Program-made: the position numbers and the translations under genes
Assembly: GCA_012798865.1 (NCBI GenBank)
Contig: JAAZMK010000029.1
Coordinates: forward strand, 1-12,314
Reading direction: 5' to 3'
Length of the DNA: 12,314 nucleotides
Origin: Clostridiaceae bacterium
Lineage (GTDB): Bacteria; Bacillota; Clostridia; Saccharofermentanales; DTU023
Notes under the pieces: model-generated
Database searches by the model: none
The model's input: the letters and a program-made list of their open reading frames with translations, nothing else
What the model was told of the DNA's origin: nothing
In this document: piece after piece, positions 5,729 to 12,314 of the stretch
Layout of the letters: each line of letters opens with the position of its first letter
Numbering within the stretch: the first letter of the stretch is position 1

Positions 5729-5938
5729 AATATTTTCCTTTTACATATTTGTTCTTACACAAGCGTATCGTATGGAGGGATCGAATCGCAATTGTGTAAC
5801 ATTTGAGATTTGTTCTCTTACTGTAAATTCCGTCGTGTGCAAGTGATAATACGATTGGTGTTTCAAACAGTCTCACTGTCCAAGTTACTTTGGCATTCAG
5901 CTATTCAGCTCTTTGAAGATTTGATATATGTCGTCGGG
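5729..5938. other. spacer between divergent phosphatase and rpmE genes
   Basis: No gene is supported. It must carry the promoter of the minus-strand phosphatase, but I see no convincing -35/-10 pair for it. The small minus-strand frames here lack ribosome sites and family features. Confidence 0.5.
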
Positions 5939-5968
5939 TTGACAGTAATGGCAATAGCATTGTACAAT
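5939..5968 (+). promoter_or_regulatory. promoter of rpmE
   Basis: Perfect TTGACA (5939-5944) and TACAAT (5963-5968) are separated by 18 bases. Transcription would start near 5975, leaving a leader of about 85 nt before the rpmE start codon. Confidence 0.75.
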
Positions 5969-5974
5969 CATTTG

Positions 5975-6046
5975 GCTGGCGACCCGTAAGGGCGCTTATT
6001 TCTGGGATCGCATACGAGGGCAGATGACTTCTCGCGCGATTGCCAT
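5975..6046 (+). promoter_or_regulatory. structured 5' leader of rpmE, possible L31 autoregulatory leader
   Basis: Two hairpins are visible. GCG-A-CCC (5979-5985) pairs with GGGCGC (5990-5995) around a GUAA tetraloop. ATCGC and CGAG (6007-6018) pair with CTCG and GCGAT (6031-6040). Structured L31 leaders have been described in Bacillota by comparative genomics. I cannot match this one to a covariance model by eye, so the assignment is inference from position and folding. Confidence 0.4.
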
Positions 6047-6060
6047 GAGAGGTGAATGAG

Positions 6061-6264
6061 ATGAAAGAAGGAATACATCCTAAATACGGCAAAAGTGTTG
6101 TGCGTTGCGCATGCGGCGAGACGTTTGAAACAGGCGCGACGAAAGAAGCGATCAACGTTGACGTATGTTCCAAGTGCCATCCCTTCTACACGGGACGTCA
6201 GAAGCTCGTCGATACGGGCGGACGCGTTGACAAGTTCAGAAGGCGCATGGAGCGGAAAGACTAA
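6061..6264 (+). CDS. rpmE: 50S ribosomal protein bL31 (zinc-binding type)
   Basis: The 67-residue protein starts MKEGIHPKYG, the family's usual opening, and ends in TAA. A GTG nine bases upstream is in frame, but GAGAGGTGA (6047-6055) would then overlap that codon; with ATG 6061 the spacing is normal, so 6061 is chosen. Cys16, Cys18, Cys36 and Cys39 form the zinc site of the C+ paralogue, and CSKCHPFYTGRQ (36-47) is the family signature. It is part of the large ribosomal subunit near the central protuberance. Zinc-type L31 is commonly swapped for a zinc-free paralogue when zinc is scarce; no paralogue is seen here. It has its own promoter and terminator, so it is a single-gene unit. Confidence 0.97.
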   Translation: MKEGIHPKYGKSVVRCACGETFETGATKEAINVDVCSKCHPFYTGRQKLVDTGGRVDKFRRRMERKD

Positions 6265-6271
6265 GGCCGCA

Positions 6272-6300
6272 GGGGGGAGCTCAACGGCTCCTCTTTTTTT
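6272..6300 (+). terminator. terminator of rpmE
   Basis: GGGGAGC (6274-6280) pairs with GCTCCTC (6287-6293, one G-U pair) around a six-base loop, followed by a run of seven T. It starts eight bases after the rpmE stop. Confidence 0.85.
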
Positions 6301-6308
6301 GATGTGTT

Positions 6309-6336
6309 TTGCGCAAACGTTAGCGTTAGAGATAAT
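6309..6336 (+). promoter_or_regulatory. possible promoter of the DUF1385-prmC-prfA-sua5 run
   Basis: TTGCGC (6309-6314) and GATAAT (6331-6336) are 16 bases apart. A perfect palindrome TTTGCGCAAA (6308-6317) overlaps the -35. It sits between the rpmE terminator and the next gene, where a promoter is required. Confidence 0.4.
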
Positions 6337-6423
6337 ATTCGATATGAAATGAGATCCATGTAACCCTAGTCGTTCTCTGTGTCGCTTGGGTTCAGCGAAG
6401 ATAAGTGATTCGATCATAAATAT

Positions 6424-7413
6424 ATGGAAAACAATCAGGCGGAATTTTTAGAAAAGGCGGAGGGAACCGGTGTTTGTAAAAAGACGTCGATCGGCGGTCA
6501 AGCGCTGATCGAAGGTCTGATGATGCTCGGTCCCGACAAGCAGTCGATCGCCGTCAGGAGTTTGGACGGTGAGATTGTCCTGACAGTTAAGGATCGCTCT
6601 TCTTTTGCCAATCGATTTAACATCCCGTTTCTCAGAGGGGTTGTGCGTCTTGTGACACAGTTGAAAACGGGCGTAGGGGCGCTCAGTTATTCTGCCGATG
6701 TCGCCATGCAGGATGGGGAGACGAGTGAAGGTGAAAAAAAATCGCGCTTCGATCAGTTTGCCGATCAACATCCTCAACTTGTAATGGGGTTTGCGCTGGT
6801 ATTCTCGCTCGCCTTGTCCGTCGCCATATTTATCCTGTTGCCAAGCGCCTTGACTGATCTGATTCGCAAGGTGACAGGAGTCGGTATCGGTCAACAGAAA
6901 GGAGCCATGGCGCTTGCCTTATCTTTATTTGAAGGGTTCGTCAGGATCGCTGTCTTTATTTTGTACTTGTGGTTGACGTCTCTCAGCAAAGATATCAAGC
7001 GCGTCTGGATGTATCACGGCTCGGAGCATAAAACGATTGCGGCGTACGAAGCCGGATTGCCGCTGACGGTCGAGAATGTTCGCCCCATGAGCCGTTTTCA
7101 CCCGCGTTGCGGGACATCTTTCCTGTTCTTGGTTATGCTTATCTCCATACTTGCCTTCGCCGTGGTCGGACGCTATTCACTTTGGATTAATATTGTGATT
7201 CGGCTCGCCCTGTTGCCTTTAGTAACGGGCATTTCTTATGAAATCATTAAACTTGCAGGCACATACGACAATGTTTTGACGCGGGCGATATCAAAGCCGG
7301 GGCTGGCTCTGCAACGCTTGACGACAGCGGAACCGGAGGACGACATGCTTGAAGTCGCGATCGCAGCCATGAACGCCGTTATTCCTGAAAATCCCGACAG
7401 CGATCGATGGTAA
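6424..7413 (+). CDS. DUF1385 family membrane protein (YqhQ-like)
   Basis: The protein has 329 residues and ends in TAA. Family motifs are GGQALIEGLMM (24-34), YHGSEHKT (197-204), RFHPRCGTSF (224-233) and QRLTTAEPEDDMLEVA near the C-terminus. Four hydrophobic segments are visible at about 118-142, 165-186, 231-249 and 253-272, so it is an integral membrane protein. The His- and Cys-bearing motifs suggest metal binding or catalysis, but the function is not established as far as I know. The ATG at 6424 lacks a good ribosome site; no other ATG or GTG start is available before the first motif. In many Bacillota this gene sits between rpmE and prmC-prfA, as here. Its stop overlaps the prmC start by seven bases, so the two should be co-translated. 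Confidence 0.88.
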   Translation: MENNQAEFLEKAEGTGVCKKTSIGGQALIEGLMMLGPDKQSIAVRSLDGEIVLTVKDRSSFANRFNIPFLRGVVRLVTQLKTGVGALSYSADVAMQDGETSEGEKKSRFDQFADQHPQLVMGFALVFSLALSVAIFILLPSALTDLIRKVTGVGIGQQKGAMALALSLFEGFVRIAVFILYLWLTSLSKDIKRVWMYHGSEHKTIAAYEAGLPLTVENVRPMSRFHPRCGTSFLFLVMLISILAFAVVGRYSLWINIVIRLALLPLVTGISYEIIKLAGTYDNVLTRAISKPGLALQRLTTAEPEDDMLEVAIAAMNAVIPENPDSDRW

Positions 7414-8291
7414 TCGCCAATCACGTGAGTGTAAGTCGGCGGACATTTCTCGATCAGGCAACGGATCGCCTCCGAAAAGCGGGGATAGAGGAAGCGCGTA
7501 AAGAAGCACGTCTTCTGATTGAGGATGTCGCCGATATTTCGATCGCTCATCAGCTTGCCTTCCCTGACATCTTGTTAAGTGACAAACAGCTCGCTGCTCT
7601 CGACGAAGCGCTTGCGATGCGCGAAGCTCGCATACCGCTATCGCAAATTGTCGGGAAGGCGTCATTTTACGGGCAGACTTTTGCGACCACAAAAGACACG
7701 TTGACGCCTCGACCTGAGAGCGAGCTGCTTGTCGATGCAGTCATTGAGTACACGCGCGGATTAGAAAGTGTATCTTTGCTCGACGCCTTTACAGGCACGG
7801 GTGCGGTTGGGATATCCGCAGCAAGGTGCTTACATGAAGCGGGAATAGAAGTTATCTTGACGATGACCGACAATTCATGGCACGCCTTAGAGATCGCCGG
7901 AAAGAACGCGTGCCGCCTCATTCCCGCGGTCAACTGGCATCTGGAACACGTTGACATATGGCCATCGACATACCGACTTTATGATGTCATTACGTCAAAT
8001 CCACCATATGTAGCAACGGATGAAATAATGACTCTAATGCCTGAGGTAAGCCGCTCTGAGCCCTTTTCAGCTCTCGATGGCGGTCAAGACGGATTGGACT
8101 TTTATCGTCGGCTGTCGCGGGAGACTGGACGTTATTTGAGCGATAACGGTGTCCTGCTCATTGAAATAGGCGCTTCGCAGGAAGAAGAAGTCGTGCGTCT
8201 TTTTTTGGATCGCGGCGCATGGCGTGAAGTGGACCGAAAAAAGGATTTGGCGGGGCATACGCGCGTTCTTGCCTTTTGCAAGGTTGCCTAA
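7407..8291 (+). CDS. prmC: peptide chain release factor N5-glutamine methyltransferase
   Basis: The protein has 294 residues and ends in TAA. It methylates the Gln of the GGQ motif in release factors using S-adenosylmethionine. Residues 10-85 form the helical release-factor-binding domain. RPESELLVD (102-110) and DAFTGTGAVG (126-135) are the SAM-binding part of a Rossmann methyltransferase. NPPY at 198-201 is the catalytic motif that holds the glutamine amide. The start overlaps the preceding stop, with no clear Shine-Dalgarno, which suggests translational coupling; a GTG at 7425 is an alternative. Its substrate gene prfA lies 47 bases downstream, the usual pairing. The motif-I aspartate is present but reads DAFTGTG rather than the common DLGTGSG. 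Confidence 0.95.
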   Translation: MVIANHVSVSRRTFLDQATDRLRKAGIEEARKEARLLIEDVADISIAHQLAFPDILLSDKQLAALDEALAMREARIPLSQIVGKASFYGQTFATTKDTLTPRPESELLVDAVIEYTRGLESVSLLDAFTGTGAVGISAARCLHEAGIEVILTMTDNSWHALEIAGKNACRLIPAVNWHLEHVDIWPSTYRLYDVITSNPPYVATDEIMTLMPEVSRSEPFSALDGGQDGLDFYRRLSRETGRYLSDNGVLLIEIGASQEEEVVRLFLDRGAWREVDRKKDLAGHTRVLAFCKVA

Positions 8292-8338
8292 TGGACTGTT
8301 TGGTAAGATAAAGTGGAGTATAAGAAATCGGAGTTGCT

Positions 8339-9412
8339 ATGGACATCGGTGAACTGACAAAATTGACGACGAGCGAGGAGCGTTACGACGAGCTGACGGA
8401 GATGCTCGCCGACACGGAACTCATGCGTGATCGCGAGGCTTATGTCCGTCTCGTCAAGGAGCATGCGGAATTACAGCCGCTTGTTCAACTCGTCCGCGAG
8501 CTCCGAGAGGTTCAGGAAGAGTTGGCGGTGAATCGAGCGCTTCTCTATGAGACGGACGATCAGATTCTCCGCGAACTCGCTCGCGAAGAAGTTGCCGAGC
8601 TCGAAGAAAGAGAATCATCTCTTGAAGCCGCTATCATGGAGGAAATTGAGCCGAAAGACGAAAACGATGAGCGCAACGTCATCATAGAAATACGCGCGGG
8701 GACGGGAGGCGAAGAAGCGGCATTGTTCGCTGCCGATCTCTACCGTATGTATGTCGCCTATGCGGAAGCGCGGAGTTGGGAAACGGAAATCGTCGATTTT
8801 AACGAGACGGAATTGGGCGGTTTCAAAGAGATTGTCTTCATTATTGACGGGAAAGGCGCTTTCAGCCGTTTGAAGTATGAAAGCGGCGCGCATCGCGTGC
8901 AACGTGTGCCTGAGACCGAGGCGGGCGGGCGCATTCACACTTCCGCCGTCACTGTCGCCGTTTTGCCTGAAGTAGACGAGGTCGATTTCGAGATTGATCC
9001 GAAAGATCTTCAGATTGATACGTACCGTGCGTCGGGCGCAGGCGGGCAACACGTCAACAAGACGAGTTCCGCCATTCGTATCACGCATCTTCCGAGCGGC
9101 GTTGTGGTGACGTGTCAGGATCAACGATCGCAACATAAGAATCGCGATAAAGCGATGGCGCACTTGCGCGCAATACTTCTCGACAAGGCCGAACAGGAGC
9201 GCGCCGATGCGATCGCGAGCGAGCGTAGAAGTCAGGTGGGCTCCGGTGATCGAAGCGAAAGGATCCGAACGTACAACTTCCCGCAGTCTCGCGTGACAGA
9301 CCACCGCATCGGCTTGACTTTGTATAAACTGGATCGCATTCTGGCGGGAGAACTCGACGAAATCATCGATGCGCTGCAAATCGCTGCGCACGAGGCAGCT
9401 TTACAGGCGTAA
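8339..9412 (+). CDS. prfA: peptide chain release factor 1
   Basis: The 357-residue protein has the family's usual length, starts at ATG 8339 with CGGAG five bases upstream, and ends in TAA. It reads UAA and UAG at the ribosomal A site and triggers peptide release. PET at 191-193 occupies the PxT codon-recognition position. GGQ at 235-237 (GAGGQHVNKTSSAIR) is the hydrolysis motif, and Gln237 is the target of PrmC. The N-terminal 100 residues are a helical domain rich in Glu, as in other RF1 proteins. The arrangement PxT plus RxQHxN-type context distinguishes it from RF2. It lies between prmC and the Sua5 fusion gene, 19 bases from the latter, in one probable operon. Confidence 0.97.
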   Translation: MDIGELTKLTTSEERYDELTEMLADTELMRDREAYVRLVKEHAELQPLVQLVRELREVQEELAVNRALLYETDDQILRELAREEVAELEERESSLEAAIMEEIEPKDENDERNVIIEIRAGTGGEEAALFAADLYRMYVAYAEARSWETEIVDFNETELGGFKEIVFIIDGKGAFSRLKYESGAHRVQRVPETEAGGRIHTSAVTVAVLPEVDEVDFEIDPKDLQIDTYRASGAGGQHVNKTSSAIRITHLPSGVVVTCQDQRSQHKNRDKAMAHLRAILLDKAEQERADAIASERRSQVGSGDRSERIRTYNFPQSRVTDHRIGLTLYKLDRILAGELDEIIDALQIAAHEAALQA

Positions 9413-9431
9413 CGACAAACAGGGAACATAT

Positions 9432-10943
9432 ATGGATATGCGGATCATGCTCGTTGAACACCCGATCGATGAAACCCTCTTTGAGGAGGTCGGGGAAGCG
9501 CTCGCGACAGGCTCCATCGTTGCTTTTCCAACGGAGACTGTTTACGGACTCGGAGCGTCCGCACTTCTTCCCGATGCCATTCGCGAGATCTTTCGTTTGA
9601 AAGGCAGACCGGCAGACAATCCGCTGATCGTCCATCTTCTGTCTGACAAGGAACTGGAAGGTGTTGTCGCTACTATTCCGGATGCCTTTCAGGTTCTATA
9701 TGAAGCTTTTTCTCCAGGTCCTTTGACCTATGTGATGCCGCGCGGAGAACTGATTCCGGATGAAGTGACTGCAGGTCTTGAGACGGTTGCCGTGCGATTC
9801 CCGTCACAGCCCGCGGCGCGCGCTCTGCTTGCCGCCGCCAAAGTCCCCGTTGTCGCGCCTTCCGCAAACGTGTCGGGCAGACCGAGTCCGACGAGAGTGC
9901 GTCACGTCCTCGATGATTTTGCCGGGCGCATTCCATGGATCGTCGATGACGGACCGTGTGAAGTTGGTCTGGAGTCGACGGTGATCGACTTGACGTGCAG
10001 TCCCGTCAGAATATTGCGTCCAGGCGTCGTGACGGCGGAGATGATTTATGAGAAAACGGGAATCGAGACTGTTTTTTGGAAAGACGTCGCTCAAGGCGGA
10101 GTTGTCGAGCGCCCCGCTTCGCCGGGAATGAAGTACCGCCACTATGCGCCGAAAGCGACGGTGCGTATCGTTCTTCCCGAGGAGGGTCTTTCGCTGTCTG
10201 ATCAGTTGGTCGAGCTCATGGATCCTGAGATATCTATTGGATTATTTTTTAGCGAGTCGAGCTGGAATGAATTTCGCTCGAAAATGGACGCGTTTCCTCC
10301 GGGACTTTTTGTTTACACATACGAGGGAGCCAGCGACCTTTCGAAGGCGAGTCATCATTTGTTCGACGCGTTGCGCACGCTCGACGAGCAGGGCGTCGAA
10401 CTCATCTACGCTGAAGGCTTTGAGGGAGAGAATGCTGCCGCGTACATGGATAGACTGACACATGCTTCAGTCAAAAGTGAAGAAACTGAAGTGCGTCAAG
10501 TATTGTTCGTTTGTCAGGGAAACACGTGTAGAAGTCCCATGGCGGAGGCGTTGTTCAATGATCGATACGGCGACACCGGATGGCGGGCGATTTCAGCTGG
10601 ACTTTCCACGATTCCGGGGTGGCCTGTCTCTGAACACTCGGTGGAAGCTCTGCGCGAATTCGGCATCGATTGTCGCGGAATGACCTCTAAGCCTGTTAAC
10701 CGGAGGATGTTACGGAAGGCGAGTCTTGTCGTCACGATGACGACGATGCAACGCGAGTGGCTGAGGCGGTCGGCGCCCGAATTGAAGGACAAAATCATCT
10801 CGATGGCGGATATTTCGGAGCAATCACAGGACATAGCGGATCCTTTCGGTGAAACGCTTGTTTCCTACCGACGCGTACGCGACGAGTTAAGCGAGGTGAT
10901 GGATGATTTATACCGGTTTTTACAGCATTCGGATCTTTTGTAG
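9432..10943 (+). CDS. tsaC: Sua5-type threonylcarbamoyl-AMP synthase fused to a YwlE-like low-molecular-weight phosphatase
   Basis: The frame is open from 9369, but that start lies inside prfA. ATG 9432 follows AGGGA by six bases and gives 503 residues, ending in TAG. Residues 12-205 are a YrdC domain (PTETVYGLG 33-41, KGRPADNPLIVH 57-68, SANVSGRPSPT 144-154). It makes threonylcarbamoyl-AMP from Thr, bicarbonate and ATP for t6A37 in ANN-decoding tRNAs. Residues 228-345 are the Sua5 C-terminal domain, with the SPGMKYRHYAP signature at 230-240. Residues 354-500 are a second enzyme of the low-molecular-weight phosphatase fold. Its CX5R loop is CQGNTCR (361-367) and its general acid is in DIADPFG (467-473, Asp470). 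The Thr in GNTCR matches the arginine phosphatase YwlE rather than the aliphatic residue of tyrosine phosphatases. In Bacillus these are separate neighbouring genes. Confidence 0.93.
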   Translation: MDMRIMLVEHPIDETLFEEVGEALATGSIVAFPTETVYGLGASALLPDAIREIFRLKGRPADNPLIVHLLSDKELEGVVATIPDAFQVLYEAFSPGPLTYVMPRGELIPDEVTAGLETVAVRFPSQPAARALLAAAKVPVVAPSANVSGRPSPTRVRHVLDDFAGRIPWIVDDGPCEVGLESTVIDLTCSPVRILRPGVVTAEMIYEKTGIETVFWKDVAQGGVVERPASPGMKYRHYAPKATVRIVLPEEGLSLSDQLVELMDPEISIGLFFSESSWNEFRSKMDAFPPGLFVYTYEGASDLSKASHHLFDALRTLDEQGVELIYAEGFEGENAAAYMDRLTHASVKSEETEVRQVLFVCQGNTCRSPMAEALFNDRYGDTGWRAISAGLSTIPGWPVSEHSVEALREFGIDCRGMTSKPVNRRMLRKASLVVTMTTMQREWLRRSAPELKDKIISMADISEQSQDIADPFGETLVSYRRVRDELSEVMDDLYRFLQHSDLL

Positions 10944-10944
10944 T

Positions 10945-11005
10945 CGATCATTTTTGAACGGCGAGCAACCGTTGTGATCGGTCATATTTCGTTTTAAGCG
11001 AAATA
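10945..11005 (+). terminator. two hairpins after the Sua5 fusion gene, possible terminator
   Basis: CGATCA (10945-10950) and AACGG (10957-10961) pair with CCGTT (10969-10973) and TGATCG (10975-10980). TATTTCG (10985-10991) pairs with CGAAATA (10999-11005). There is no continuous T-run, so efficiency is uncertain. They separate this operon from the rpsF promoter. Confidence 0.4.
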
Positions 11006-11093
11006 CTTTAGGGCTTCTTTTCGATACACTTGATGAACAGGAAAGTAAACAGTTGAAGGCATAATAAGCGGGATACTTGTAAAACCGGGTGAC

Positions 11094-11123
11094 TTGACGG
11101 GGGTTTCGTTTCCGTGCTAGAGT
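11094..11123 (+). promoter_or_regulatory. promoter of rpsF-ssb-rpsR
   Basis: TTGACG (11094-11099) and TAGAGT (11118-11123) are 18 bases apart, and TGC before the -10 gives an extended -10. Transcription would begin near 11130, leaving a leader of about 77 nt. Confidence 0.65.
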
Positions 11124-11133
11124 GTGACTCGCG

Positions 11134-11182
11134 CCTGTGAAGACAGGTGTAGTCCTCGCTCTGCAAGGTGCAGAGCCGTACA
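11134..11182 (+). promoter_or_regulatory. rpsF leader resembling the S6:S18 binding motif
   Basis: CCTGT (11134-11138) pairs with ACAGG (11143-11147). A second structure has lower stem TGTA (11148-11151) with TACA (11179-11182) and upper stem CTCTGCA (11159-11165) with TGCAGAG (11169-11175). A CCG (11176-11178) sits on the 3' side of the internal loop. A CCG in that place is the hallmark of the S6:S18 leader, through which the S6-S18 complex is thought to limit its own synthesis by mimicking its 16S rRNA site. The assignment is by eye, not by covariance model. Confidence 0.6.
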
Positions 11183-11206
11183 GTCCGGGAGGAGGTTAAT
11201 AATCCC

Positions 11207-11764
11207 ATGACGAAAAAATATGAATTGATCTATGTTCTGAATGGAACACTTCGGGCGGATGAACTGAAAGCGCAGATGGAGCGCGTGCACGGTATTGTTG
11301 AGGCGTCCGGCGAGATTGTCGACATCGTTGAGTGGGGTCGACGTCGTCTTGCATACGAGATTCAAGATCTCCGTGAAGGATATTATGTCCTTGTGTATTT
11401 TAATGCCGCTCCCGATGCGCCGCGTGAGATTGAGCGTTTGCTGCGCATCTACGATGCGGTGCTCCGTTTCCTCATTGTGGTAGCGGAAGGCGATTTTGTC
11501 CCGACAAGACGCACATTGGCGGAAGAAGAGTCTGATGAGAAAGCGACAGAAGACGTGGATGAGTCCGAAGTTTCGGAAGTCGAAACGGAAGATGCAACTG
11601 AGTCGGAGTCCGTGGCTGAAGCTGAAACTGAAGCTGAAACTGAGGCGGAAGTCGTAGCGGAACCCGAAGAGGAAGTAGTGGCGGAAGCAGAATCGGATGA
11701 GGAAACTCCCGTTAAACAAAATGAAGAAGTAGTGTTAGAAGAAGAGCCGGTAGAGGAAAATTAA
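11207..11764 (+). CDS. rpsF: 30S ribosomal protein bS6 with long acidic C-terminal tail
   Basis: A GTG-initiated upstream frame exists, but the strong GGGAGGAGGT (11187-11196) points to ATG 11207, giving 185 residues and a TAA stop. Residues 1-100 are the bS6 fold, opening MTKKYELIYVLNG with GRRRLAYEIQ and GYYVLVYF strands. bS6 pairs with bS18 on the platform of the small subunit. Residues 106-185 form an extra, almost purely acidic tail (Glu, Asp, Val, Ala, Thr), partly built from a repeated GCTGAAACTGAA unit at 11621-11644. Typical bS6 proteins have about 95-130 residues. The gene leads the conserved rpsF-ssb-rpsR order and follows an S6:S18-like leader. Confidence 0.96.
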   Translation: MTKKYELIYVLNGTLRADELKAQMERVHGIVEASGEIVDIVEWGRRRLAYEIQDLREGYYVLVYFNAAPDAPREIERLLRIYDAVLRFLIVVAEGDFVPTRRTLAEEESDEKATEDVDESEVSEVETEDATESESVAEAETEAETEAEVVAEPEEEVVAEAESDEETPVKQNEEVVLEEEPVEEN

Positions 11765-11803
11765 AAAACCGCTGATTTGTCTGATGACAGAAAGGACACA
11801 TGA

Positions 11804-12265
11804 ATGAACAGAGCAATCTTAATGGGACGACTGGCAAGAGATCCCGAGATTAGGACAACGCAGGGCGGGATTCCCGTCTGTAATTTTACCGTTGCCTGTG
11901 ATCGTCGCAGTCGTGCCGCTGACGGGACATGGCAGAATCAAGCTGATTTCATCCCTTGCGTTGCATGGCGCCAACAAGCTGAATTTGTCCATCGATATTT
12001 CAGCAAGGGTGATCGAATTCTTGTCTCCGGTTCCATTCAACCGAGGAGTTGGGATGACGACAAAGGAAATCGCCGTTATACGACGGAAGTGATCGTCGAT
12101 GAAGTCGAGTTTTGCGAATCGAAGCGCGGAGGTGGAGGTCGCCGCGATGAGGCGGATTATGACCGTACGGACCGCGCGTCGGCCTCGGCATCGACGGTGG
12201 ACAGTGGAGGAGACGGTTTTCTCCCTGTACCGGATGATGACACATCGCTGCCGTTTGATTTTTAA
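11804..12265 (+). CDS. ssb: single-stranded DNA-binding protein
   Basis: The protein has 153 residues, starts at ATG 11804 after AAAGGA, and ends in TAA. Residues 1-108 are the OB fold: MNRAILMGRLARDPEIR at the start, then PVCNFTVACDR, DFIPCVAWRQQAEF (48-61), YFSKGDRILVSGSIQPRSW (65-83) and a YTTEVIVDEVEF strand (92-103). Residues 108-144 are a Gly-, Arg- and Ser-rich flexible linker. The last residues, DDDTSLPFDF, are the acidic tip that docks replication and repair proteins. It coats single-stranded DNA as a tetramer. It lies 39 bases after rpsF and 29 bases before rpsR, the standard co-transcribed arrangement. Confidence 0.97.
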   Translation: MNRAILMGRLARDPEIRTTQGGIPVCNFTVACDRRSRAADGTWQNQADFIPCVAWRQQAEFVHRYFSKGDRILVSGSIQPRSWDDDKGNRRYTTEVIVDEVEFCESKRGGGGRRDEADYDRTDRASASASTVDSGGDGFLPVPDDDTSLPFDF

Positions 12266-12294
12266 TTAACTGAAACCGTGAAGGAGTATTGAAT

Positions 12295-12314
12295 ATGTCA
12301 GAAACAAGAAGACG
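12295..12314 (+). CDS. rpsR: probable 30S ribosomal protein bS18, first codons only
   Basis: ATG 12295 follows AAGGAG (12281-12286) by eight bases and opens MSETRR before the window ends. Six residues cannot identify a protein. The call rests on the highly conserved rpsF-ssb-rpsR order and a basic N-terminus, which suits bS18, the partner of bS6 in the predicted leader regulation. Confidence 0.6.

Noticed and set aside
8615..9391. Open frame of 258 codons on the minus strand.
   Set aside because: It lies wholly antisense to prfA, has no ribosome site or family features, and arises from the codon bias of prfA.
9369..9431. Longer N-terminus for the Sua5 fusion, starting inside prfA.
   Set aside because: The added 21 residues are basic and unlike the family, while ATG 9432 has its own well-placed ribosome site.

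Overview
The window looks like a chromosomal segment of a Bacillota bacterium, probably a Clostridia-type lineage. This rests on gene order and protein families: zinc-type rpmE, then DUF1385-prmC-prfA-Sua5, and rpsF-ssb-rpsR. It also rests on strong Shine-Dalgarno sites and on XRE and Ltp-type proteins. The genus cannot be named from the sequence. Ten intact genes have a visible stop; all end in TAA or TAG and none in TGA.

Left part (1-2780), minus strand: a truncated DUF4438 gene, then about 200 bp of degenerate tandem repeats with a 52-bp period in its upstream region. A bidirectional-looking hairpin follows, then a gene joining an XRE helix-turn-helix to a DUF2807-type GSG-repeat domain. 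The roughly 450 bp upstream of that gene hold inverted repeats but no gene I can support.

Middle (2781-4903): a 2.07-kb decayed insertion in the 3' end of a tRNA-Val(GAC) gene. The intact tRNA lies at 4827-4903. Its last 29 bases (CCA included), together with a similar but not identical terminator hairpin, recur at 2739-2809. Between them on the minus strand are a wrecked lipoprotein gene, a small zinc-ribbon gene with one in-frame TGA at an expected tryptophan, and an intact Ltp-family lipoprotein of the superinfection-exclusion type. No integrase remains. The zinc-ribbon and lipoprotein remnants were recovered by translating the minus strand by hand.

Right part (4904-12314): housekeeping genes. 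A histidine phosphatase points left. On the plus strand, rpmE has its own promoter, structured leader and terminator. Next comes a compact run of DUF1385, prmC, prfA and a Sua5-type threonylcarbamoyl-AMP synthase fused to a YwlE-like phosphatase. PrmC methylates RF1, and Sua5 feeds the t6A tRNA modification, so this run serves translation. A second promoter and an S6:S18-type leader precede rpsF (with a long acidic tail), ssb and the first codons of rpsR.
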